Below, piece by piece: positions 1 to 12,600 of a stretch of 64,000 nt of DNA; position 1 is the stretch's first letter; each line of letters opens with the position of its first letter. The notes below the pieces were generated by a model. It ran no database searches. It saw nothing but the letters and a program-made list of their open reading frames with translations, and was not told the origin of the DNA. A program made the translations under genes and the position numbers. Origin of the DNA: Aquila chrysaetos chrysaetos (taxonomy: Eukaryota > Chordata > Aves > Accipitriformes > Accipitridae); assembly GCF_900496995.4 (NCBI RefSeq), contig NC_044018.1:10998501-11062500 (forward strand). The letters are read 5' to 3'.

Positions 1-1907
1 GCCTGCTCGTTTCTTTTCCCATCTCGCTGGGGAGCAAGGAGGGTGGAAGTGTAGTACCGAAGGGCTCTTTATAGATTCAGAGTAGGAAAATCAGCGTGCA
101 GGTGAACTGCCACCATAGCTTGAGAAATTTGATGCAGGATGAAGTGCCCGAACACTACGGCAGGCCATTGCAGGATGGGCTTTCACTCTGCAGGCATTGC
201 TGGGCTTTTTCAGCATGCTGGACTCACACCTTTCTCTGTTTCTCTGCATCTTGATTTAGTCAGGGAACTGTGGGATGCGTTGAATTAGCTTCACTCTTTC
301 AGGGCTTTTCTTGGAAAAATGTTGGATGTATATTTGGTTTGGGCTAGAACTCCACTAACAATGCTAGGCCAGTGTGGGTTGTGATTGTCATTTACAGAAA
401 AAAAAGGTCATGTATCTGGAGTATTTAGAACTGCCTATAGAGAGCTATGACACAGCCCTACTCACAAATCAAACGACAACTTTTTGACAATTAAAAAACT
501 TGTATGAAGTAGATTTTTCTAGTAAATTTCTAAGGAAATTACTTGTAAAATAAGTCTCCGGCAAGTAATGGGTAAAATCAGGTGTAAAGAACATTGTAAG
601 AGAATTAAAATAACAGCCATTGCCTTGGGAACTTGGTTGGCAATGTGTTACTTCATTATTTCAGAGCCTTACTAAAAATTACCACCGTACCTTTTGAATA
701 AGTTTAGAGTGAATAGACCTCTTTTTCTAGGTATTAAATAAATGTGTAGGACCATCTCCAGACAGGACACTTTGCCCAGTAATTAACATAGGAGATGCCT
801 TGAGGTTTGGCTTGACATCATGCTGTGTTGCTGATGTGACCAGATCCTCTCTCTGGTAGCTGGAAGTGGGTACAAGTGCCCACCTAGCTGGACAGTATGT
901 GTGCTGTCAACATAGCACTGATTTTCCACCTATGTTCTCGCCAAAGCAAGTCCTTTCATAGCACCAAAGAAAAATCTCTTGTTCTTAAGAGTAAACTTTC
1001 TGTTTATTGTGCCGAAGCATGGAAATTATGCCCCTATTAAGCTGGAGGATAAACCAAAGAGAGCTCACACATCCACACTTCCAGTGTAACTCTGAGTTGC
1101 CTGCGTGCAATTAGCCAGAATCTGTGGGATTCATGAACAAGAACAAGGTAAAGGGAATAGTTTTAAAAAACGTTCCTACAAACCGAATGAATCTAAGAGG
1201 GTCTTGTAAGGCAGTGTGGCTAAACTGGGTCTTTTCCAGCTCCAGACTGCTTTTTGGTCAGAAATCCGGACTCACCAGTGACAATTAGGATTTTCTTTGC
1301 TTTGGCCAAGGCAAGCAAATTTGTTTGTAGGGTGAACTGAAAACAGGAAAACTAATGTTCAGGGGCAAAATAGTTGGCTAAGATCAAGTTCTTGATGCAT
1401 TGAGAGCATCATTCAACATGCGACCATCCTGGAGATGGAAAATCTTAGCCTTTAATTGGTGTCCAAGTCAGTGGAGGCTTGACTTTCCTGCCACAAAAAT
1501 CTGACCATTTGAGTCTGAGCTTCTCAGTTATGCTTGAAAATATCACCCACAGATTTTGTTTATAAGTCATGGAGATGAATTCTCTTATTCCCAAGGGGGT
1601 AGCAGAATGAAAAGATGCTGTCTTGGTTTGAGATTTGTTTTTACCAATGGAAAGACAAGACACACTCTCTCTTGGTCTTATTATGGGACATCTAAATCTT
1701 CCGTGTTTTAGAAAATGGGAAATGTTGCCTTGCATTCAGAAGTACACGAGAAGATTCAAGCACTCTTGCTTCTCATTTCTTATCTCACCACTATTGCTTT
1801 GGAGCTTGATTTTAACAGTAGTCCATACCCATATTGTAACTACTCATCTAAGTCAAATTTCAGGTGGTAACAGACTTGTCTTCCCATTTTTCTCCTTTTC
1901 TATTTTG

Positions 1908-1994
1908 TTTCCTCCTTCTTTCTTTCCTTCCTTTCCCCCTTTTTTCTCAACCTTTTTTTTCTCCCCCCTTCTCTCTCCCCTTTTCCCCCTCATC
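1908..1994. repeat. Pyrimidine-rich tract
   Basis: Almost only C and T on the + strand, broken by AA at 1949-1950. Confidence 0.8.
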
Positions 1995-2684
1995 TAAAAA
2001 CCCTGTAAGTTCAAGTGAGAATCAAGGTTTCCTTTACAGTCTGTGGAAAGAAACAGGGGCATCCTGAGGTGACCAGAGAAGCAGCACATCCAAAAGAAAG
2101 AAAAGTTGGTCAGAAGTTAATTAGTTGTGTAGTTAGACCGTCTGTGAAGGAAAAGGCTGTCAGCACACGCAGTGCATTGCAGAGACAGCCCAGCGTTACA
2201 ACAGTCATTTTGTGTGCCCTGTCACCGCAACACACTTCTGTCAGCTGCCATCCATCACGCTGCTTTCGTATCACTGGTTTCTGTTTTCTCAGTCTGATGA
2301 GATAGCCTTACTGTTTGCTGGGGAATTAGCTGGTCCCTGAAAATCGAATCTCATTTTGTAGTTGCAGTTTCAGCTTCTCTGAAACATCTCTTCTGAGGTT
2401 TTGACATTATTGCTGTACTGTCTTTGAATTAGGAGGTTCACGTGCCTTACTGTAGAAACTTTCCTCCACATCCCCTTGTGGTCTTGACTTTTTAAATTTG
2501 ATTGATCAAGGCAGCTGCAGACCTCACATATCCATCTTGCACTGGTGGGTTTCTTTGCTGGCTGGTTATGTCTGGACCATCATTACGCAGGCACTCTTTT
2601 CATCCGTGAGAAGATGGTGTGTTATCCTAGTGCCTCTGTGTAATTTTTCTCTTCCTCCTGGTCTTGATGCTCTTTCTGTTGCAG

Positions 2685-2727
2685 TTTTTATTTTATTTTA
2701 TTTTATTTTATTTTATTTTATTTTACT
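2685..2727. repeat. TTTTA microsatellite
   Basis: About eight copies of TTTTA in the upstream MATN3 intron. Confidence 0.95.
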
Positions 2728-3240
2728 TTCTGTTCCTTTTTAGTTTACATGGGAGTTTTTTACAGCGCAGCAGGAATTCATAAATCAGGTTGTATGCCAG
2801 TGAGCAGAAGTTAGTAAACTGCCAGACAGTGACTGATACATTTTGGGATTATTTCAGCTGGTTGGCTGTAATAGAAAGGGACTGGATACAAAAAGCCAGA
2901 AGGCCTTTTCATTGCCGAGTTCTCACTTCCAGTGTAATGCTGCTAAATGCTTAAAATCTCTCCCTTTTGCACCCTTTTCAATTCATCTTGTCTTTCTGCC
3001 ACCTCAGGTGGTGAGTTATTTCAGTGCAGTTGTGCCAGTGTCATTTATGACCTCTTTCTTCTGGCTACAGAATGATGCAAAAGATGCCTGTAACTTTCTG
3101 TGGCAGTGACACAGCGCTGGCATTTACTACTACTAATCCAGCAAACACTGCAAGATGTACTTTTGTAAGCATAAATTATTAATGACTGTTTCTTTCCTTT
3201 GGCATGACCGAAATGCCTTTTCTGTAAACACCTTTTGTAG

Positions 3241-3363
3241 CTGTGAATGTGTGTGCACTTGGGACCCATGACTGCGAGCAGGTCTGTGAGAGTAACGACA
3301 GATCCTACCTTTGTGATTGCTATGAATGCTATACTCTGAATCCAGATAAGAGAACCTGCTCAG
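3241..3363 (+). CDS. MATN3: MATN3 EGF-like exon 1 of 5 in the window (divergent, seven cysteines)
   Basis: The acceptor is ccttttgtag and the donor is cag|gtatta. The exon is 123 bp, open and phase 1-1 like its four sisters. It starts [12 protein letters not shown] and ends NPDKRTC. Two usually conserved glycines are changed: NDGSY reads NDRSY, and CYEGY reads CYECY. The second change adds a seventh cysteine to a six-cysteine fold. It is either a real extra module or a decaying, skipped exon. The splice sites and reading frame are intact. Confidence 0.75.
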
Positions 3364-6300
3364 GTATTACTCCTTCGGTAAATGTGTTCAACTAGAAAAA
3401 AATCACTTTTTAACACCATAATTGGATTTGAGAAGCTACTTGTGTACATCTGTTGAAACAGTGAACATCTGTCTCTCCTTCAATAATAATAAATCTAGTA
3501 ATAAATAATAAATAAAAGTCTGCTGCAAGTAATGGTGAGACGTAGTTTCATAAATCTAATAATAAATAATAAATAGAAATCTGCTGCAAGTAATGGTGAG
3601 AAGTAGTTTCATTCCATCACCATCCTTTTATTATGCCTACAGATCCATTCATTGGGGCCAGATGCCAAAACAAAGTCTTCAGATGTAGACACTGTATAGA
3701 TATTTTCTCCTACCACTTACTCTAATTCCTTCAATTACTATTGCCATTTCTGAGCTGATTCCAAATAGAAATATATTTGAAAATGTGAATATGCACTCCA
3801 TCCCAAACTACTTTTTATTAACAATGAATTTTTTCTCTAACATGCATCTTGCAGCTGTGGACATGTGTGCACCTGGCAGGCACGAGTGTGATCAGATCTG
3901 TGTGAGTAACAATGGATCCTATGTCTGTGACTGCTATGAAGGCTACACCCTGAATCCAGATAAGAAAACTTGCTCAGGTAAGAATTAAAGGCTACTTTAA
4001 TACGTGAAACTCATGGAGACATGGATGTGTTTTCTGTGAGTTACCTTCATTGTTTCTGATTGAAAAATTGCTTACAGACATCAACTCTTAAAATGAGAAT
4101 TCACCTGTACACTTTCCCCTTGGTTCCAGTAACAGTAATATTGCATTTTTCTTTAAAGGCATTTTCTTTAAATGTGGCACTTAGGGACATGGTTTAGTGG
4201 TGGACTTGCCAGTGTTAGGTTAATGGTTGGACTCAATGGTCTTAATGGTCTTTTCCAACCTAAATGATTCTATGATTCTATTACAAAAATGCAATTTGGC
4301 ACTTAAGTACCATTTTATGGTCTTCACAATACTTCATAAACACCACTTAGTCCCTGGGAGAGGATGAACCTATATTCCAGAGATGCCCACCAGCACTGTG
4401 TCTCCATTGGAGAGTGAGTGCCACTAGTCCAGAGGGAACTTAAAACCTGATGATTTTCTGCTGTTGTCTCCATCTCTCCTGTCGAAACTCATTCTTTTTT
4501 TACAGCTTGCTGGTTCTGCTTCCAAGCTGTGCAGGGATCTGCAATATAGCAACCCCAGTCTTACACTCGCAGCAGCTTCTTGAATTGTCACCCTGAAAAG
4601 TTAGCATATTATAAAAAACTTTTTTCCCCCAAATACTTCTCTGGTGTTTATTTTTTAAATCCAGAAGTTTTGAGCAGCACCAGCCTTAGGGTAGCTATTT
4701 CATAACTGGTAAGTGCATCCCTCCCTTTGAGAGCACATAAGCGTTCTTCTCACTGAAGTTTTCACTCTTCTTATTTCTGAAGAGAGAACATAATCTTCTA
4801 GTGCTCCTGCTTTTTTGTTTGTTTGTTTGTTTGTTTGCTTCTCACTAGCCTTTATATCTCTTTGCCATTTAATAGCATTTCTACATGTCATGCCTGGCTT
4901 TTTGTGCCTGCCTTCAGCTCATGGATGAAAGTATGAAGTTAAATTTGGATTCACCATAGTTACTGCTAATTTTGCAAGAAACAGCTTCTGCCTTGACATG
5001 TGACAGGTTATTGCTCATCTCAGTATGGTGTTTTAGCTTCATCCTTACTGGGGATATTCAGGGCTGTTAGAATTGCTGATGAAAATCAGAACTGCGTGAG
5101 ATGTGGTATAGTAATGTCTTGCAGTCCCAGTATCTGCCTCCTCCATTAAATAATTAGTAACTGGATTTAGTTGTCTGCAGCATAATATAATAATGTAGTA
5201 GGGCACTGATTGAATCCTAATTTGAATCCTAATTAAATTGTATTTATAAATGTTGAAGCATTAAGACTCTTGAGCGTCTGGGAGGGATTAATAGGTTTCT
5301 TTTCTAAAACATGGTTCACCACAGCCATGGACATGTGCGCACCTGGAAGGCACGATTGTGCACAAGTCTGTCTGAGTAATGACGGATCCTACAGCTGTGA
5401 CTGCTATGAAGGATACACTCTGAATCCAGATAAGAAGACTTGCTCAGGTAAGACCTGATGAAGGAAATACTGTATTTAGCTAAAAGCAAGTAGCTTTTAA
5501 AAATCAGGTTAATTTATATTATTTTTCTGATAAATTATCCAAGAGTTTCTGTGCAGCTCCTGAAAACACAATGCAACTTTATTTCTTCATGTGTCCAGTA
5601 ATAATTTGAGACCCGTGACTCTTTTACAGTTGTGAAGCTTGTAACTGCTGTTATTAAAATGCCATTTGGCATTTCCCTGAGGACTTCACAATATTTTCAC
5701 ACCCACGGAGCACAAATTGCCATATCCACCTGAGAGGGGGGAAGGATAATATATTTGGGGGAATATGTGATGTGCACTACCTGTGCCAGAAACCTCTTCA
5801 ACAAAGCAGCACAAGGGAATGAAATAAAGAAGAGCAAGGACTGTGCTGGGAGAGAGATTACAGTCTGTATCATCACAAGTGTGATCACTCTTTTCGGTAG
5901 ATGTGTTTGGACCTTAAAAAATACTACAGCCTTAGAGCTCTAGAGGATGGAGGGAAACGTTCTTTCCCAGTGCTGGTCTCTTGTGGACAATTGGAGCATA
6001 GATGTAGCTGGTACTTAAGGATGTACATATAAGTATATAGTACCTACAAATGAATATATATTCTATATTATTTTCACTTGATTAGGATTTGAACTTCACT
6101 CTTCATTTCTTTGGATGTCTCACTGATGATTTATTTATGCAAAATCCTTTTTTTCACTTCCATCATAATCCCTTTCCTTATGAGATTTTGTGTCACAAAG
6201 CGCTGAACCTCAGCTTCGAATTCCAGGAGGTTCCTAGGCAAATCTCTCCAGTTAAATCATATATGTCTCGCATCTCAAAGAGGTGAAGCCAGAGGGCCTC

Positions 6301-6649
6301 AATATTTCTTTCTGCCTAGTTGAGGAGCTGATTTTGTAAATATAGTTCTTAAGATTAACTCTCACCTGGCATTATATAGAGACAATAACCACTTGTGAGG
6401 GAATGTGAATTAAGTTAGGAATCCCCTTTGGAAGTCAAAACCTGAACCTCCTTTGATAGCACTGATTCTCCCCCAGCATAGTCAAATTTCAGATTATTTC
6501 CCTAATATGCTTGCTTTTTTTCTCTTTTGAATCTCATTTTGCAATAGGCTGCTAATGATTTCTCAGCCATCCAGGTCTTTGTGATATAATAAAAATAGTC
6601 TAGGTCCAGGAGGGGGTCTTTTCTTTTTCTTTCTTTCTTTTTTTCTTCT

Positions 6650-6681
<32 letters not shown>

Positions 6682-9600
6682 TTCTTTCTTTCTTTGCTTG
6701 TGCCTTACTGAACCGTCTTACTGCAAAGATATCCAAATATAGGAACTCCTTCTCAGCTTGGCCTTTCAGAGTTGATGTGTTAAATTTGGCAGAAAACATC
6801 AGCCTCACACATCAAGTGCCCACTTTGTAACTGGCAGTGGGTGCCACGTCTCTTTTTTTCCGCAGCCATGTATACTCTTCTGTTTATGGTCTTTTCACTC
6901 CATAAACCAGTGTCTTATCCCACTCAATTACAGCTGAAATAATGCCAAATACTCTTTAAATCCAGATATTTGTTCTCTGAAATTCGTTTGGATAATTATT
7001 TTGTAACTGGGTCACTGCTAGTTCGGTTCCTTTTGCAATCTGTTACAACTGCAAAAAAGTGTTGCCAGTGTTCCAAAAATCATATTAATTTTGTGATGTT
7101 GGTAGCCAGATAAAAACACGCTCTGTATACCTTACCATGGCTAATAGCGTGCTGACATGCAATAAAACCGTCCTGTTTCTAATCCAAATGAAGATTTGTT
7201 TGCAAATGAGAATTACTACCATCAACTAAACTGAAGTTTGGCTATTGGCTAATATTATTCTCTTCTCAAATGCCTTTCTCAGCTGTTGACGTGTGTGCAC
7301 CTGGAAGGCACGACTGTGAGCAGGTCTGCGTGAGAGATGATCTGTTCTATACCTGCGACTGCTACCAAGGCTACACCCTGAATCCAGACAAGAAGACTTG
7401 CTCAAGTAAGAGCAGATTGCTGTTCCCTATCCCCCCATACCTTCCCCAGCTAGGTACATGTATTGAAATAGCTCTCATTAGCAGGTTAATGTATTTGGAT
7501 CTGTTTGAGAAACTTACATGTGCATTCAAGTGTATTCAGACAGTTCTATGTCTCTCTGCCTTTTCCACTTTAAGCAATATTTAGAGATATAAAGCACTTC
7601 ATATGCAACAATGCTAGTAACTGCTTACCATTTGGTCTTTCTTTATCATCTTATAACTAAGGCTTTCACTGTATTTTAAAAAATTATGCAACATTCAGCA
7701 AACCCAGAACTGAGAAATAATTGAAGAGAGAAGAGCTGGGGTTAGTCACAGTCACACACTTTGCAGTACTGTGGAAACTACAGGAGACAGCTTGAGGTGA
7801 TGTCCTCCCCTCCAGGCTGAATTTCATTTTGCTGTTTGTTTCTTTAGCTTCTCAGTGACTTTGAGTTATAGTAAAAATGTAATCATATTAGAAGTGCTTC
7901 TTTCCTTCCCGGTCTCCTTATTGTGAAGTTACTGTATACTGGAAGCTTTTCCTTGCGTGCCTTTGGAGGTGATCTGGCACTTCATATCTGGTGGGGTTAG
8001 GCAGCTGTGGTCAGGGTGAGCACAGAGTGTACAAAGTAAGGACTGAGGGAGACCCCAGTAAGGCAGTTAGTTCGTGTCACTGCTCCAAGGCAAGATCAGT
8101 TACACATCTCAGTAGTTGCTGGTAAGATTCACGTAGGATAGGCTCCCAGCGTGGAAAAGCATTGACATTGGGAAGCATTAAAAAATGTTATCTTGTTTTT
8201 GGATAACTGTTTCTCCAAAATGCATTCTGTAGGAACTGAGGTATGTGCACCAGGAACCCATGACTGTGAGCAGGTCTGCGTGAGTAATGGTGGATCATAT
8301 ACCTGTGACTGCTATGAAGGCTTTACCTTAAATCCAGATGAGAAAACATGCTCAAGTAATTAATGTGTTTTTTTCTAAATATATTTCTTGAAGTACCTTT
8401 CTTGAATGTGTTAAATCCTTTTAATCTGTTTGACAAACATTCTATCAACTCATAAAGTCCTTGAAAGTATAATCCCTTTTCATTCTTTTCTGCCTGTTTC
8501 CACTAATGTTTTGAGCTAGTTTCATCCTTCTTGTTTAGTTATAGCAGTAACTGTATTTAAAATGACAGTTGACTCTTACCTATCACCACACATTTAAGGA
8601 CTTCACCGTATTTAAAAAAAAAACTCGTTATAATCTGCATTCCCTCATGAAATGGGAATAACTGGGGGGATTGGCAAGGCAGGGTTCTGGGGCATCTGTC
8701 TCTGGGGCATGGGACTCAATTGTGTACCAGCATTCAGAGGATGGTAGAGGCCAGAGGGGAACAGAACTAGGGTTAGAAGAACTACTGCAATGCTAAACCA
8801 TATGTTCTTGTCCATTCCTCCACGCTAAGTGGGGCAGGCATGAACTCACCAACTATCTTAGCTTCAGATGGGCAATGATGGCATCAGCTGTTGGCAGAAG
8901 CTCTGCACCATTTGATGGGGGATCATAAGTAAAGTTGGGTTGGAAGGGACCTCAGGAGGTACCTAGTCCGATCTCTGGTTCAGAGCAGGAATAACTTGCC
9001 ATTACATCAAGTGGCTAAGGACCCTATGTAAGAGCAAAGTTATAAAATAGGTGGATATAGTCAAACACCATCTGCAAAAATAGTAATTTTTTTGTAGGTC
9101 TGGACTTAAACATAAATGCCGTGTAAAAGCACAGCTGTAGCATGTTTTGTATGACTTGCTGTGCATCTCAGTGGCAATGGGAGTGTCCAGGATTTTGAAT
9201 ATCAAATACTGGAAGACTCTAAATTTCACAGAAGGACTGTAGAAGATTTCAGGGTACCCTTGGGCAGTTGCCAGAGTTGGTTGGAAAAGTAATTTTGTTA
9301 AAACAGACATAATCCAAGGAGGATCTGTATCTGTCATTGGAGAATTTAAATGCAAACATAAAAAAATTAACTGGCAGTTGGTTGGAAACCAACGATGTTG
9401 GTGTGATATTTTGAACTGGCCTTCCTCCAGCTGACTCTTGAACAGCTCTTCTTTGTACATAGACCATAAAGCCGGTGGAACGTTCCAAAGAAGGGAGCTG
9501 AACAAATACAGGTTCAGTGGAATCAAGGAGACACCAGTTTCAGCATTGGCTCTAAGACAAACGAATTTCTGCACTGCTAGAAATGAATCTGTTCACAGAT

Positions 9601-12600
9601 TTTGCAGTTTCCCTGCAAAATGGAAATATCAATGGCATGATTGATAAACAAAAAAAGAAACCAAAACAATTCAGGAAAAAAGAGAAATTGTATCCAGGTA
9701 TAATATTTCTGTTGTTTTACTGTTATAATGCTCACATGATTTGTTTGCCATTGATCAGCTATGCATTTATATATCTACAGAAAAAATCATTCAATCATCT
9801 GCTATCGTTGCCTTTGTAAGCAATGTAAAAAAAAACATGTATAAAGAGACAGGTATTACATACAAGTAATACCTCTTGATAACTTGTTGAAAGGGTATTT
9901 CATAATTGTAGGTGTTCTTTTAAGAAGGCTCTGCCTTTGGAAACTTACTATTCTGGTCTCAGATGTAGATGGTAATCTCACTACCGTACCTGTGCTTCAG
10001 TAGCTGTTGATACATTTGTTCTTATCCTGTCACAAGTGGTGCAGCTTGCCTTAATTCCTGTTTTCTTTATGGAGTAGGTGAGGTTAAATTGTCTTTCATG
10101 TAGCCAAGAACTCAGAGCCATCAGCTGATGCCTGACTTTATTATACCACACTGAAAATTATCATCTCTCTGAGCCCTTCGTGATCATCCCTGGTTTTGTG
10201 GTGGATTATGGAGAAAAAGGAATTCTTGAGGACAGCTGAGGCTGGTCCCCTGTAAGTCTGGAAAACTGAGGGCAAGACCTAGGAAGAGATTTAATGGAAC
10301 CAATGTGGAGTATGGCAGTGCTTGCTTTCTCTTTCTTAAGAGACTGATGACTTCTCTGTCATACTAACTGGCTCCTCCATTAATATTGCTGTGCCTTTCT
10401 ACTAGATTTTAAATTCATTTGGGCGTATTTGAATGTTGTTGTTCCCTCCATCCATATTCATGTGACATTGGAATAGACTTGTGTTCACACTTCTTGAATC
10501 AAAAATGATACTCCCTATGCATGCATATTGCCCATGTTACAAACTTGTGGGGTGATACACATTGATGACTTAGCTGAACCTTTATTGCTTAGTACTTAAA
10601 ATTAACACGTGTTCCTGCTTTCATTTTTGTATTATTTACCAAGTGGTAAATTAAATTCTTCTAATTCTTTCCCAGGCTGAGACTTAGGTATCTAAATTCC
10701 ACCCACATCTTAGAAGTTGATGCAAACTGACCAATTTCTGACACTGACAATTTAGGCAATTTATGTGCCTAAAATCATGTGCCTTCCTGCTTGGCTTGCA
10801 AAACTCCTGGAGGCTTAACTTTGGACTAACGGATTCTCAGAAGTGCTGTGTTTGGGAGGGATGGGTACCCCAAATGCCATTACAATCCACCTTTCACAGG
10901 GCAGCAGCCTTGGATTTTGTATAGATAGATAGATTTAGATTCTGTTTATATACATTTAGATATGAGGAAGAAATCCTTTACTATGAGGGTGGGTGAGACA
11001 GTGGAACAGGTTGCCCAAAGAAGTTGTGGATGCCCCATCCCTGGAAGTGTCCAAGGCCAGGTTGGATGGGGCTTTGAGCAGCCTGGTCTAGTGAAAGATG
11101 TCCCTACCTATGGCAGGGGGATGGACTAGATGACCTTTAAAGGTCCCTTCCAACCCAAACCATGTTACAATTGTATCATTCTTCTGAAGAGAAGCCCAAC
11201 AAATTAGTCATGGCCTTAAATACATCTAATTGAATAGATTCTGTTTGCAGTGATGCCAGTAGCCTTCCCATGTGGATAGTCTGATGGTCAAAGTACTAAT
11301 TAGAAGATGGAGACCTGGACTGCAGGTTCTTCTCAGTCTGCATCACCTGAACGCACTCATTCTACTTCCGAGGGTGCCCTACCTTTTGGGATGGGGGATA
11401 TTCTGGATGAGAGGGAAAGACAACAGGCGAACGGAAGATTCACTCTAGTCTAGCAGTTACAGTTGATGGGGGAGGCTGGTTGGTCCCTGCACCCAGGCCT
11501 CTTTTTATATTTTGCTCAATAATGTTCTAATTTAAAGAGTGCAGAGGATCCAGGTAGGCAGGCGAGGAACTCCCTGCTCTGCCTTCTCCTTGGTTAGACT
11601 GAAGCTCTCTCTTGCCTGTCCTGTTTCTGGACTATGACACTCATGTCTCTGGTTACACACCAGCCCCTGTTCACTGCCGTCCCTCCTTCCCAGCTGCCCT
11701 GGGTTGCAGTACTTGCTGTAGTCTCACAGCATGAGTTCAACTCCTGTTACAGAATCTAGCGTTTTCCTGGGATTTAAATGTTGGGTAATTGTCATAAATA
11801 TTCTAAATGCTGTTTTCTCTCTCAGGAGCCATAACGAGCAGTCTCGTAACAACTGAAGAGTCATGTAAGTGTGAAGCCATAGCTGCCCTGCAGGACTCAG
11901 TCACCTCACGCCTTGAAGCTCTGTCTACAAAATATATCCTTTTTCTTACATGATCTTCTGCATTCAGCTCTTTACTGGTATTTTAGAGGTAGCTGTTTTG
12001 ATATAAGCCAGGGAAGGATATACAAAACCAGAAAGTATTTTCATGGTGATTTTAGAAATGTTATGGAGCAAAATCTCGGGTTGTTGCAAATACCACTATG
12101 TTTTCAGATTTCATTGAAGGGCTTTAGTATCAAGATACAGATAAAATGCATATGCCCACATCCCCTAGATTATATATGCCATGTTGAACATCAAGCACTG
12201 CTCTATTCATAATTCTTCCAGATGACTTTCACAGTTACAGCAAATGCTCGGTTTTGAGCCCTCCTATTATGTCCCAAAATTTTCAAGACAACGTCACAGG
12301 CAGTGTGACAACAGTCCCATTAGCTGGGGTATTCCTCTGCATCCCACCCCTGCAGGCAGGCACTGTCCCAAGCAATTTTCATGCACCTTCTTCTTTTCCG
12401 TGAAAATGTGCTAGCTCATTAATATCCAGCTGCTGGGATGTATCAGAATGGGCGAGCTGCGAGGCAGGGTGCCGAGGCTGGAGGCACTAGGCAAGCCTCG
12501 GGTGCACGGGACATCCGAGGTGCAGGCTGGTGGGTGCCAGCAGTGCTGTGCTGGAATTTGCCGGCTTCATTTGCTGCAGTGCAGTGCTTGCGGCAGTGAA

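Larger units (their letters stand above)
1..3240 (+). other. MATN3: MATN3 upstream intron sequence
   Basis: No coding exon was recognised here, and I looked for von Willebrand A and further EGF exons. It holds a TTTTA microsatellite (2685-2727) and a pyrimidine-rich stretch (about 1908-1994). The region is presumably the intron between the vWA exon and the first EGF exon. Confidence 0.6.

Noticed and set aside
1..3240. MATN3 von Willebrand A exon
   Set aside because: No frame in this stretch resembles the domain, so it must lie upstream of the window.
4190..4215. tRNA-like box (ggtttagtggtggac)
   Set aside because: It lies inside a CR1 3' end, where this sequence is standard, and no cloverleaf can be drawn.
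6563..6808. Lysine- and arginine-rich open frame on the - strand
   Set aside because: It is a translation of the TTTC microsatellite.
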